Shown here piece by piece: positions 27,972 through 37,196 of a DNA stretch of 64,000 bases. Position 1 is the first letter of the stretch. Each line of letters opens with the position of its first letter. Source of the DNA: Holophagales bacterium (GTDB lineage: Bacteria; Acidobacteriota; Thermoanaerobaculia; Multivoradales; Multivoraceae). The notes beneath the pieces were generated by a model that did no database searches, was not told where the DNA came from, and saw only the letters and a program-made list of their open reading frames with translations. The DNA lies in the NCBI GenBank assembly GCA_009837885.1, contig VXSP01000031.1, positions 1-64,000 on the forward strand, given 5' to 3'. A program made the position numbers and the translations under genes.

Positions 27972-30149
27972 ATGAACGATCACAGTCGATTCGCCTCTCC
28001 GTTCACACGCGTCCAACTCGTCCGGACCACTGCCGCCGCGACCTGCGCCGCCGCGCTGCTTCTGGCGGCGGCCGACGCCGACGCCCAACGCAACCGCCGG
28101 CGCCAGGCGCAGGCCCAGTTCAGCGACGCGACCACCGTGGCGATGGTCGAGGTGCCGGTCCAGGTGGTCAGCAACGGCGCCCCGGTACGCGACCTCACCC
28201 GGAACGACTTCGAACTCCTCGACGGCCGCCGGGCGGTCGAGATCACCGGCTTCGACCTCGTCGACCTGTCGCTCGTCGAGGGAAAGCCGACCCAGGAACA
28301 GATCCCGGTCGCCGCCAGGCGGCACTTCCTGCTGTTCTTCGACCTGTTCTTCACGGCCCCCGACTCGGTCGGCCGCGCCCAGCAGGCGGCCGCCGACCTC
28401 GTCTTGACGTCGCTGCACCCGACCGACCTCGTCGCCGTCGCCGTGTTCGACACGCGGCCCCGACTCGTTCTCGGTTTCACCTCGGACCGCAGCCAGCTCC
28501 GGCAGGCGATCCGGTCGCTGGGCCAGGTCCAGGTCAGCGAAACGGTCGTGCGCGACCCGCTCGGCCTCGTCATTTCGGACATCGGCGCCGCTCTGGCGGC
28601 GGGCGACGAAGTGGCGGGCGGGACCCAGACCGCTGGCGGCATCGACGCAGGCGCGATGCTCTCCGAAACGCGGCGTGAGCTCCAGAACCTCCAGGAGCAG
28701 GCCGAGCGCGGCAACGAAGCCAGCAGGATAGCCGCCATGACCCAGGGAATGAGCGCGCTTTCGGACTGGATGGCCTCAATCGAGGGTCGCAAGCACGTCG
28801 TGTTCCTGTCCGAAGGCATGCCGACAAGGGTGCTGTACGGCAACCAGGGTCTGACCGACGAAGATCGGGCGTCACTGCTGGCCGACAGCGAAGCCGTGAT
28901 CCAGGGCCGGACCCAGGAGGTCGATCAGCAGAGCACGTTCGGCGACTCCTCCGCCCAGAGCGCGATGGAACGCATGCTCAGACAGTTCCGGGAGGCGAAC
29001 TGCACGATCCAGGCGGTCGACGTCAGCGGTCAGATCGCGGGCGAGGCAGCGAGCAGACGCGGTTCCCTGCTCCAGATGGCGAAGGACACGGGCGGCGAGA
29101 TGTTCTCGAACTTCACGAACCTCGGAGACGCGATGGAGGAGATGCTGCAGCGCAACAGCGTCACCTACCTCCTGGCCTTCCAGCCAGCCAACCTCAAGCA
29201 GGACGGCAAGTTCCGCCGCCTGCGGGTGCGCCTCAAGGACGCTCCGCGGGGCACGCAGGTGGTCCATCGTCCCGGCTACTACCCGCCCAGGACGTACGAG
29301 CAGACAAGCGCGTTCGAGCGCGCGCTCGGCTCGGCCCAGGCCGTCATGGGAGGCGTCGAGACCGGCGACATCGACGCCGCCGTTCTTGCCACCGGGTTTC
29401 CCGCCGACAGCGGCAAACCGTATGCCCCGGTGCTGATCACGGCCCGCGGCGAGGATCTCCTGGCCGGCGTGGAAGGCAGCGTTCTTCCGATCGAGATCTA
29501 CGCCTACGCACTGGACGAGAACGGCGTCGTGCGCGACTTCTTCTCCACTCGCATGGGCCTCGATCTGGCGCAGGCCGGTGCCGCCATCCGCCAGAGCGGG
29601 ATCAAGTACTGGGGACACTTCGATCTCGAGCCGGGCGTCTACTCGGCGCGCGTCCTGCTGCGCAACGACATCACCGGCCGGCGAGCGTTGACGACCGCCG
29701 TCCTCGAGGTTCCCGGCGACGGCACCGTCTTGCAGCCGCCGCTGTTCCCGGAACCGCCCACCAAGTGGCTGCTGCTGCGGGAGGACCCGTCGGAGCAACG
29801 GCAGGACGTCGCTTTCCCGTTCCTTCTGGACGGCGCGCCGTTCATCCCGGCCGCTCGCCCCGAGGTGTCCCGCGGCGGTGAGGCGCAGATCAGCCTCGTA
29901 GCGATGAACCTGGCGGCGGGCGCCGTCTCGGTCCGCGCGCAGGTCTTCGGAGCGAACGGAGAGACGGTCGCGGACGGCGGCCAGGTCGTTCTGGAAGCGA
30001 CCCAGGCGAGCGGCGGCGCGCTCTCCCGGCTGAACGGGAAGTTCGTCGCCGCGAAGAAGCTCGACCCGGGCGACTACACGCTCACCGTCACCGTGACCGA
30101 CTCGGCGAACGGACAGCACTCGTCGTCGACGCCGATCCGGGTGCTGTAG
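27972..30149 (+). CDS. VWFA-related acidobacterial-domain secreted protein (degenerate MIDAS)
   Basis: The product has 725 residues. The ATG has a clear GAAGGAG ribosome site 7 nt upstream. The signal peptide ends near AADADA. The VWA-like domain starts RRHFLLFFDLFFTAPDSVG, so the expected DxSxS reads DLFFT and lacks the first serine; metal binding is doubtful. The C-terminal beta-rich part parallels that of the preceding gene, with which it forms a tandem pair. It converges on the metalloprotease gene, leaving only 8 nt between stops. Its function is unknown. Confidence 0.85.
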   Translation: MNDHSRFASPFTRVQLVRTTAAATCAAALLLAAADADAQRNRRRQAQAQFSDATTVAMVEVPVQVVSNGAPVRDLTRNDFELLDGRRAVEITGFDLVDLSLVEGKPTQEQIPVAARRHFLLFFDLFFTAPDSVGRAQQAAADLVLTSLHPTDLVAVAVFDTRPRLVLGFTSDRSQLRQAIRSLGQVQVSETVVRDPLGLVISDIGAALAAGDEVAGGTQTAGGIDAGAMLSETRRELQNLQEQAERGNEASRIAAMTQGMSALSDWMASIEGRKHVVFLSEGMPTRVLYGNQGLTDEDRASLLADSEAVIQGRTQEVDQQSTFGDSSAQSAMERMLRQFREANCTIQAVDVSGQIAGEAASRRGSLLQMAKDTGGEMFSNFTNLGDAMEEMLQRNSVTYLLAFQPANLKQDGKFRRLRVRLKDAPRGTQVVHRPGYYPPRTYEQTSAFERALGSAQAVMGGVETGDIDAAVLATGFPADSGKPYAPVLITARGEDLLAGVEGSVLPIEIYAYALDENGVVRDFFSTRMGLDLAQAGAAIRQSGIKYWGHFDLEPGVYSARVLLRNDITGRRALTTAVLEVPGDGTVLQPPLFPEPPTKWLLLREDPSEQRQDVAFPFLLDGAPFIPAARPEVSRGGEAQISLVAMNLAAGAVSVRAQVFGANGETVADGGQVVLEATQASGGALSRLNGKFVAAKKLDPGDYTLTVTVTDSANGQHSSSTPIRVL

Positions 30150-30157
30150 GCCGCCGG

Positions 30158-32668
30158 CTACGGACTACAGAACGCCTCCAGATCGCTCACCGCCGCCGCG
30201 GTCTGACCGAAGGGGTTGCCGTGCGTCCACGGCGCCCCGCCATCCGGCGGACGGACCTCGATGTTGAACGCGAGATCCGTCACCGGCGCGACGAACACCC
30301 ACCTCCCGCACTGTCCTGGGGGCGGTTCCAGCACCTTGATCAGGACCTCGGCATTGCTCTTCTGGAAGAAGTAGAGGACGGCCGACTGCCGGGAGTCAAG
30401 ACCGTAGTCCTTGACCGGAGTGCTCGACGGCTCGCCGTCCTTCAGAAACTCGACGCACATGGCGACTTCGTAGCCGCCCTTCATGGTCGCGACCGGCTGA
30501 GGTTCGCAGTCCGATCTCTCGCCCGCCGCAAGCGCCTGCCGCACGGAGGTCGGCCGGATGCCGGCGTCGACCAGCTCGACTCCGTCAGCGTTGCCGGCGA
30601 AGCCAGTCGGCGCACCTGCGTCACCGGCGAAGCCCGCGGAGGCCGGATCGCAGGGGAACTGCTTCAGGGCGCTTGCGGCCGGCGCATCGCCGCCGCCGCG
30701 CGGGTTCCTGTGCTCCCAGAATCTGTCGGTCCCCACCTCGTCGATCCGCAGATTGAAGGCCAGCGTAGTGACCGGAGCGACGTACACCCAGATGTAGTCG
30801 CTGATCGCGCACGTGTTCAGCACCTTGACCAGTACTTCCGCGTTGTCGCGGTCGAAGAAGTACAGGATGCCTGATTCGTCCGAGTCCAGGCCGTAGTCCT
30901 TGGCGTCCTCCTTGACGATCGGGCCCACGCCTCCCTCCAGGTACTCGACGCACATGCTCACCGTGAAACCGTGGTCGAACGTGATCAGAGGCGCACTCGG
31001 CACGCAGTCACTGAAGTCCGTCGACGGCAGGACGATGGTCACCAGGTCGCTCGCGGAACGGCCGCCGCTGTTGAACGACCGCACCCGGAAGTCGTAGCGC
31101 CCGCCCGGAGTCAGCCCCGTCACGTCGGCGGTCGTGGTGTTTGCCGGCATCGTGGAATCCGTCCGCCAGCCGCTGCCTCTCCGGCGGAGCTGGACCTCGA
31201 AGCCGGTCTCATCGTCCGACCGGTCGGCCCAGCTCAGGCGAACGCTCGTCGGACCCGTCGACATGCCGGTCAGGCTGCCCGGCGCCGTCGGTCCGGCTCC
31301 CGGCGGAGGAGGAGGCTCCGGCTCCGGTCCCGTACCTCGTGGCAACCCGTCGCTAAGGCGCGCCACGGTGCCGACCGTGCCCCGGAGGGCGCGCTCGTTC
31401 TCACGCTCGTTGGCGATTCCGAACACCGCGCTGCGGCCCTCGATTCGCGGCTGAACCCGGACGGTCGAAAACCACGGCTCAGGCCGTCCGCTGCCGTAGC
31501 TCATGATCGTGTCCCTGTCCGGAATGTTCGGGTGCTGCCCAGTGAACCAGGTGTGTCCGAAAGCGTACGGCTGGACCGAGACGTTGTTCCGCCGGTCCGC
31601 ATCCTCCCAGTTGCTTCCCGCGTTCGGCGGATCGTGGTTGGCCCCCAGGTTGTGCCCGATCTCGTGGGCGAACGTCTCGTCTCCACAGCCCTGCATCACC
31701 GTCAGGCCGTAGCCGAGTGGCCAGAACGATCTCCAGGTCTGTCCCTTCTGCAGCAGATAGGCGATTCCACAGACGTTGCGGACCTCAGCGGTCGTGAACA
31801 GATGGACCAGGTCCGCGTTGTGTTCGATGCGCAGGTCCCGGATCTCCTGATTCAGGCGTAGCCGGTTGAGCACGGCGCTGCCCCCGCCCTCGACGCTCAA
31901 CGAGGCCGGCGCCTGCTGCAGATGAGCCAGACGGGCGACGACGTCCAGCTGGCCGTTGCGGAACACCGTGTTCAGGTAGTCGATCGAGTTGTTGATCGTC
32001 GGCTCGATCGCACCGTCGCGAAGGATGTAGCGCTCGCCGGCCGCTTCGCTGTAGAGGATCATGATGTCGATGACGTTGTGATTCGACGCGCTTGTCACGC
32101 CCTCCGCGACGCCGCCGCGTTGCACTTCGAGCGCGGCCACCGGCAACGGCCGGTCCAGGGGCACGCCCCCGGGGCAGTACTCCTCCTTCGGCCTGCGCAA
32201 CATCGTGGTCGGATCCTCGATCCGGCCACGACCGTCCGGCCGGGCCGAGATACGGTACTTCGCGCCGCCGGGCACACCGAAGTGGCCGGCAAGGTGATCG
32301 TCGACGATCGTGAACACGACGCTCTCGTAGTCTGAGCCGGCAACCTTGCCCGCCCACATCGCGTCGCCGCCGCCACGGTCCTCGAACACACTCAGTTCGG
32401 CCACCACCAGGCGACCATCGGGCACATCTACCTCCAGGCGCCGTGGGGCGGACCGGATGAGGTCGATGTCGAGCCGCGCCGCATACGGCACGACACCCTC
32501 GTCGACCACCACCGGGTCCACGACCAGGGGACCGATATCAAGCAGGCGCTGGGCCTGAATGCTCCCTCCCGGAAACACGAGGAAGAGCCAGAGCGGCAGG
32601 AACCGCCACTGGCGAAGAACCGCCAGACCCGGGGAATCCCCGGACCGGGCCAATCGAGAACCAGGCAT
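30158..32668 (-). CDS. Reprolysin-like zinc metalloprotease with FN3 and two Cys modules (copy A)
   Basis: The product has about 836 residues from ATG 32668; a TTG at 32692 is possible. A signal peptide ends at SIQAQ. A pro-region is followed by a metzincin domain with HEIGHNLGANHD (about residues 335-346) and the Met-turn DTIMSYGS. Then come a Pro-rich linker, an FN3 domain (GPTSVRLSWADRSDDETG) and two Cys-bounded modules (about 555-673 and 721-834) with the core ESGILYFFDRDNAEVLVKVL and WVFVAPVTDLAFN. It resembles the M12B/M72-type secreted proteases; the substrate is unknown. It lies immediately downstream of copy B. Confidence 0.86.
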   Translation of the reverse strand: MPGSRLARSGDSPGLAVLRQWRFLPLWLFLVFPGGSIQAQRLLDIGPLVVDPVVVDEGVVPYAARLDIDLIRSAPRRLEVDVPDGRLVVAELSVFEDRGGGDAMWAGKVAGSDYESVVFTIVDDHLAGHFGVPGGAKYRISARPDGRGRIEDPTTMLRRPKEEYCPGGVPLDRPLPVAALEVQRGGVAEGVTSASNHNVIDIMILYSEAAGERYILRDGAIEPTINNSIDYLNTVFRNGQLDVVARLAHLQQAPASLSVEGGGSAVLNRLRLNQEIRDLRIEHNADLVHLFTTAEVRNVCGIAYLLQKGQTWRSFWPLGYGLTVMQGCGDETFAHEIGHNLGANHDPPNAGSNWEDADRRNNVSVQPYAFGHTWFTGQHPNIPDRDTIMSYGSGRPEPWFSTVRVQPRIEGRSAVFGIANERENERALRGTVGTVARLSDGLPRGTGPEPEPPPPPGAGPTAPGSLTGMSTGPTSVRLSWADRSDDETGFEVQLRRRGSGWRTDSTMPANTTTADVTGLTPGGRYDFRVRSFNSGGRSASDLVTIVLPSTDFSDCVPSAPLITFDHGFTVSMCVEYLEGGVGPIVKEDAKDYGLDSDESGILYFFDRDNAEVLVKVLNTCAISDYIWVYVAPVTTLAFNLRIDEVGTDRFWEHRNPRGGGDAPAASALKQFPCDPASAGFAGDAGAPTGFAGNADGVELVDAGIRPTSVRQALAAGERSDCEPQPVATMKGGYEVAMCVEFLKDGEPSSTPVKDYGLDSRQSAVLYFFQKSNAEVLIKVLEPPPGQCGRWVFVAPVTDLAFNIEVRPPDGGAPWTHGNPFGQTAAAVSDLEAFCSP
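30942..31141 (-). repeat. 200-bp exact repeat, copy in metalloprotease A
   Basis: Base-for-base identical to 33483-33682 (offset 2541). It encodes the end of the FN3 domain and the start of the first Cys module. The paralogous DNA just outside is clearly diverged. Confidence 0.9.
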
Positions 32669-32704
32669 CAGAACCACGGGAGCGGCCGGCAACAGGGGGT
32701 CTTG

Positions 32705-35230
32705 CTACGGACTGCAGGCGAAGGCCTTGGTGTCGCCCGCGGTGGCCGCCGTCTGTCCCAGGTTGTTGCTGTGCGTCCACGGATCGCCGCCGCCGGGAGG
32801 CGTCACCGCGAGATTGAACGCGAGGTCAGTGACCGGCGCCACGAACACCCAGCGATAACCGTTCACGACGCAGGCGTCCAGCACCTTGATCAGGACTTCC
32901 GCGTTGTTGCGGTCGAAGAAGTACAGAAGGCCCGACTGCTCGGAATCCAGTCCGTAGTCCTTGACTTCCGCGCTCTCAGGCGCCCCGTCCTTGAGGAACT
33001 CGACGCACATGCTGACCTGATGGCCACGGCTCAGTGTCAGCACCGGTTGAGGCTCGCAATCCGGCGCCTCGCCAGCGTTGATCGCATCCACCACCGACGC
33101 CGGCGCGAGGCCGGCATCGACCAGATTCACGCCAGCGGGACCGTCGGCGGCGCGAGCCGCGGTCACGGCAGCGCCCGCCACTCCCGCCGTGCAGGGAAAC
33201 GCCGTCACGTCGCCCTCCGGCGCCGCGGTCACGCCGCCCCGCGGATTCTGGTGCATCCAGCGTTCCCCGGTCGCCGTTTCGTCGATGTACAGGTTGAACG
33301 CCAGGTCCGTGACCGGCGCCACGAACACCCACCGGAAGCCGTTCACGACGCAGGCGTCCAGCACCTTGACCAGTACTTCCGCGTTGTCGCGGTCGAAGAA
33401 GTACAGGAGGCCCGACTCGCGAGACTCGAGCCCGTAGTTCTTCGCATCCTCCTTGACGATCGGACCCACGCCGCCCTCCAGATACTCGACGCACATGCTC
33501 ACCGTGAAACCGTGGTCGAACGTGATCAGAGGCGCACTCGGCACGCAGTCACTGAAGTCCGTCGACGGCAGGACGATGGTCACCAGGTCGCTCGCGGAAC
33601 GGCCGCCGCTGTTGAACGACCGCACCCGGAAGTCGTAGCGCCCGCCCGGAGTCAGCCCCGTCACGTCGGCGGTCGTGGTGTTGGCGGGCACGGTGGAATC
33701 CGTCCGCCAGCCGCCGCCTCTCTGCCGCACCTGAACCTCGAACCCGGTCTCGTCGTCTGATTGATCCACCCAGCTCAGGCGAACGCTGGTGGGACCCGTC
33801 GATGTACCGGTCAGGTCGCCGGGCGCCGTCGGTCCCGTGCCCGGATCGGGGCCCGGATCCGGACCCGGGTCGGGACCCGGATCGGGACCCGGACCTCCAG
33901 GCAGCGAGTCGCTGTAGTGCGGTGCAATGGGGACTGAGACCTCACGCAACGCCCGCTCGTTCTCCCGCTCGCCGGCGACTCCGAACGCGATCTGGCGGCC
34001 GCCGATTCTCGGCTGAACCCGCACGGTAGAGAACCACGGCTCCACTTCACCGCTGCCGTAGCTCATGATCGTGTCCTTGTCCGGCGGGTTCGGAGCCGAT
34101 CCGCTGAACCAGGTGTGTCCGAATGCGTAGGGCGCGATCAACGTGTTGTTCCGGCAATCCGCATCCTCAAAACAACCTCCGGCATTCGGTGGATCGTGCT
34201 GCCCGCCCAGGTTGTGGCCCACCTCGTGGGCGAAGGTCTCGTCGCCGCAGCCCTGCATGACCGTCAGGCCGTAACCCGCCGGGGAGAACGACGCCGCCGT
34301 TTCGCCCTTGGTGAGCAAGTAGGCGATGCCGCAGACATCCCTGACCTCAGCGGTCACGAAGATGTGCACCAGGTCCGCCTGGTGCTCGGCGCGCAGCGAC
34401 CGCACCTCCTGATTGTTCCGGAGCCCGCGAAGCACCGCGCTACCCCCACCCTCGACACTCAACGAAGCCGGCGCCTGTTCGTGATGCACCAACCGGGCGA
34501 CCACGTCCAGATCGCCATTGCGGAACACCGTGTTCAGGTAGTCGATCGATGCCTGCACGGGGGCGTCCACCGAGCCGTCGCGGGCCTCGTAGCGCTGGCG
34601 GGCCGCCTCGCTGTAGACGATCAGCATGTCGAGATGGTTGTGGCTCGACGCCTGAACGACATGCTCCGGATCGGCCCCGCGTTGCGCCTCGATCGCGGCC
34701 ACCGGCAACGACCGATCCGGGACCACACCGCCGGGGCAGAACTCCTCCTTGGGCTTCCGCTCCATCGTCGACATGTTCTCGATCCGCCCGCTGCCGTTGG
34801 GCCGGGCCGAGATCCGGTACTTCGCCCCGCCCGGCACGCCGAAGTGGCCCACCAGGTGGTCGTTCGCGACAGTGAACACGACGCTCTCGTAGTCCGAACC
34901 GACAACCCGGCCGGCCCACATCGCGTCGCCCTCACCGCGATCCTCGAACAGGCTCAACTCGGCGACCAGCAGCCGCCCGTCCGGCGCTGGCACTTCGACG
35001 CGCTGCGGGGCGGAGCGGATCAGGTCGATGTCGAGGTCGATGGCGTAGGGCACGACACCGGGTTCCGCCACCTCCGGATTGACGATGACGGGACCCAGGT
35101 CCAGTAGCCGCTGCCCCTGGACGCTCGCTCCCGGGAACAGCAGGAAGAGACAGAGCGGCAGGAGCCGCCGCCGTCGAAAGACGGCCCGCTCCGGGGCGCC
35201 CCCGGACCGGCCCAAGACAGAAGTAGTCAC
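32705..35230 (-). CDS. Reprolysin-like zinc metalloprotease with FN3 and two Cys modules (copy B)
   Basis: The product has 841 residues with a GTG start at 35230. The signal peptide ends near ASVQGQ. The metzincin domain has HEVGHNLGGQHD (335-346) and Met-turn DTIMSYGS. A linker of four PDPG repeats (about 449-464) leads into the FN3 domain and two Cys modules like those of copy A. The domain order equals copy A throughout, and both keep a CGDETFAHE context and the PWFSTVRVQPRI segment after the Met-turn. The two genes form a tandem duplicate, 36 nt apart. It is probably secreted; two hairpins lie upstream between it and the VWFA gene. Confidence 0.86.
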   Translation of the reverse strand: MTTSVLGRSGGAPERAVFRRRRLLPLCLFLLFPGASVQGQRLLDLGPVIVNPEVAEPGVVPYAIDLDIDLIRSAPQRVEVPAPDGRLLVAELSLFEDRGEGDAMWAGRVVGSDYESVVFTVANDHLVGHFGVPGGAKYRISARPNGSGRIENMSTMERKPKEEFCPGGVVPDRSLPVAAIEAQRGADPEHVVQASSHNHLDMLIVYSEAARQRYEARDGSVDAPVQASIDYLNTVFRNGDLDVVARLVHHEQAPASLSVEGGGSAVLRGLRNNQEVRSLRAEHQADLVHIFVTAEVRDVCGIAYLLTKGETAASFSPAGYGLTVMQGCGDETFAHEVGHNLGGQHDPPNAGGCFEDADCRNNTLIAPYAFGHTWFSGSAPNPPDKDTIMSYGSGEVEPWFSTVRVQPRIGGRQIAFGVAGERENERALREVSVPIAPHYSDSLPGGPGPDPGPDPGPDPGPDPGTGPTAPGDLTGTSTGPTSVRLSWVDQSDDETGFEVQVRQRGGGWRTDSTVPANTTTADVTGLTPGGRYDFRVRSFNSGGRSASDLVTIVLPSTDFSDCVPSAPLITFDHGFTVSMCVEYLEGGVGPIVKEDAKNYGLESRESGLLYFFDRDNAEVLVKVLDACVVNGFRWVFVAPVTDLAFNLYIDETATGERWMHQNPRGGVTAAPEGDVTAFPCTAGVAGAAVTAARAADGPAGVNLVDAGLAPASVVDAINAGEAPDCEPQPVLTLSRGHQVSMCVEFLKDGAPESAEVKDYGLDSEQSGLLYFFDRNNAEVLIKVLDACVVNGYRWVFVAPVTDLAFNLAVTPPGGGDPWTHSNNLGQTAATAGDTKAFACSP
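33483..33682 (-). repeat. 200-bp exact repeat, copy in metalloprotease B
   Basis: Partner of 30942-31141. Identity ends abruptly at both sides (g/a at 30941/33482, t/g at 31142/33683). Confidence 0.9.
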
Positions 35231-35276
35231 GAAACCACTATAGCGCCCGGCTGGCGGCAGAAGCCGGCCAGCATCC

Positions 35277-35300
35277 GGCTGGCGCGGCCCCGCGCCAGCC
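35277..35300. repeat. Palindromic hairpin 1 (10-bp stem)
   Basis: The arms GGCTGGCGCG / CGCGCCAGCC are perfect, with a 4-nt loop, between the VWFA gene and metalloprotease B. There is no T-tract on the minus strand. The sequence CCGGCTGGCG is also found about 27 nt to the left. Confidence 0.65.
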
Positions 35301-35309
35301 GCATCACAG

Positions 35310-35336
35310 TCCGAGCGCCCGCCTCGGGCGCTCGGA
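35310..35336. terminator. Palindromic hairpin 2 (12-bp perfect stem)
   Basis: The arms TCCGAGCGCCCG / CGGGCGCTCGGA are perfect with a 3-nt loop, 28 nt after the VWFA stop on the minus strand. It lacks a run of T, so it may be a processing or stability hairpin, or a factor-dependent stop, rather than a classical terminator. Confidence 0.5.
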
Positions 35337-35363
35337 TGTCAGGCCGGCGCACCGACAGGAGGA

Positions 35364-37187
35364 CTAGCGGATGTTGACGCCGCCCCTCAGGAACGACTGA
35401 CGTCCTCCGATGTCGTCCCGCAGGCCGATGCCCAGGTCGTGGTAGCCGCCCTCCATCGTGAGCTCCAGGCCGTAACGCCAGGTGCCGCCCTCGATTTCGG
35501 CCAGGCGGTCTCCCGGCACCGCGATGTTGAGGTCCGTGCGCTGCGGCTCGGTCGTGTGGTCCTTCTCGTCCCGGGCCGCCATCCAGAGCTGGATGCGGCC
35601 GTGGTGGACGCCGTCACGCGGGATGAGCGTCAGGTCCTCCCAGGCCACTTCGATGACCAGGGGGACGTCATAGTTGCCGTCCGGCCGCCGCTTCGGCGGC
35701 AGGTTGTGGATCCGGACCCCCAGCGGATTCTCCAGCATGTTCAGGTTGAGGGCCGACAGGGTCCCTTCGATCATCCGGGACTCGACGGTCTTGTTCCTGT
35801 AGCCCTTCCGGTAGCGAATCTCGGCGTCGCGGGGCCTGTCCTTCCAGATCACCTCGATCCGGTGGTACGTCCCGTCGCCGGCCAGATCGGGCATGTAACC
35901 GAGAGCGTAGTAGTTGCGAAAGTCCGCGGCGACCTGCAGCAGGTCCGGCATCACACGGTTCGTGTTGATGATCGCCCGGCCGCCCGTCTCCTCCGCCATC
36001 AACTGCAGCGGACTCTGGAGGTTCGTCCTCACGATCGTGTCGATCTGCGCCATCTGCCCCGGCAGGCCCGCGACCGCGCTGTCGATCGTGGCTTGGGAGT
36101 AGACCGTCAGCCCGCGAGCGTCGATCGCGTAGAAGCTGACCCGGTTCGCATTCGCCAACGCCGCGAGCTGCTGGAAGCGGCGCGACATGTCGTACTCGGT
36201 CATCTCGATCAGCGAGACCGCCTGCTCCCACACGCCGTGCAGGAAGTAGAAGATGTCCTCGCCGGCGATCATCGGGATGCCGTCGGCGACATAGACGACC
36301 GCCTTGCGACCCGGCGCCGCGGACAGGTTCTCGATCAGGCGCATCAGGCCATCGATCGCCATGTTCGTCTCATTGCGCACCGAGCCCGCGTAGTTGATCA
36401 ACTGCTCGCGGGCCAGCACCGCGCTGCCGCCAATCAGACCGCCCTGGCGGGCCGCCTCGATCCGACGCTCGCTGTCCGTCCGGTTCTCGATCTCCGTGTT
36501 GACGTCGTTGATCACCTCGAACAGGTCGCGGCGCTCGCTGTTGCGGTGCACCCGCTGGCCGGTGAACGTCTCGAGTTCGAGCAGCGCCCGCCGCACCTGA
36601 TCGCGGTCGTTCGTGAACGGCATGCGCGAGTTCAGGTAGCGGTCGAAGCTCGCGAGCATGATGCGGTCCTCGGGCCTCAGGTGCTCGCGGATGAAGGCCC
36701 GGAGTTCCCGCATGACGCGGTTGCGGTTGGGCGGCGTCAGATTCAGGTTGTCGATGTAGATGACGACGTGGAGCGCCTGCTCCGGCGGCACCGTCACCGG
36801 CCGCCGCGCGGCCGCCGCCCGTTCGAGCGGATCGTCGGGCGGCGGCGGCAGCAGCGGCTCCGCCGTCAACTCGCCGCCTCGGCGCACGAGGAGCTCGTCG
36901 CCCTGCTGTTCCACCGCGTAGAAGTTGCTGATCGGCACACGCCGCCCGTCGACCTTCAACTCGAAGTCGTCCGGCCCCAGGCCCAGCACGGGCTCGCCGT
37001 CGGCGCCGGTGACGTAGACGTCGATGTTGACGACCTCGACGTTGACGACCTCCACGAAACCCGGTCCCGAGGGCGAACGCGCGTCCCCCGGCTGTGCGGT
37101 GGCCGGAAGCGCGGCGGCCAGTCCAAGGAGGACCGCCGCCGGCAAGTTGAACCGGCGAGGGATCGCGGTGGAGTCCGCCAAGGTCAT
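35364..37187 (-). CDS. VWFA-related acidobacterial-domain secreted protein (no MIDAS)
   Basis: The product has 607 residues. ATG 37187 begins a signal peptide ending AALPATAQ. The segment VEVVNIDVYVTGADGEPVLGL and the DDFELKVDGRRV block are the usual N-terminal signature of this acidobacterial family. The VWA-like strand LHVVIYIDNLNLTPPNRNRV has DNLNL in place of DxSxS. RKAVVYVADGIPM and YYALGYMPDLAGDG are further family blocks. It starts 9 nt after the stop of the sulfatase-like gene, so the two are likely co-transcribed. Function unknown. Confidence 0.84.
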   Translation of the reverse strand: MTLADSTAIPRRFNLPAAVLLGLAAALPATAQPGDARSPSGPGFVEVVNVEVVNIDVYVTGADGEPVLGLGPDDFELKVDGRRVPISNFYAVEQQGDELLVRRGGELTAEPLLPPPPDDPLERAAAARRPVTVPPEQALHVVIYIDNLNLTPPNRNRVMRELRAFIREHLRPEDRIMLASFDRYLNSRMPFTNDRDQVRRALLELETFTGQRVHRNSERRDLFEVINDVNTEIENRTDSERRIEAARQGGLIGGSAVLAREQLINYAGSVRNETNMAIDGLMRLIENLSAAPGRKAVVYVADGIPMIAGEDIFYFLHGVWEQAVSLIEMTEYDMSRRFQQLAALANANRVSFYAIDARGLTVYSQATIDSAVAGLPGQMAQIDTIVRTNLQSPLQLMAEETGGRAIINTNRVMPDLLQVAADFRNYYALGYMPDLAGDGTYHRIEVIWKDRPRDAEIRYRKGYRNKTVESRMIEGTLSALNLNMLENPLGVRIHNLPPKRRPDGNYDVPLVIEVAWEDLTLIPRDGVHHGRIQLWMAARDEKDHTTEPQRTDLNIAVPGDRLAEIEGGTWRYGLELTMEGGYHDLGIGLRDDIGGRQSFLRGGVNIR

Positions 37188-37196
37188 GGCGAGAGC

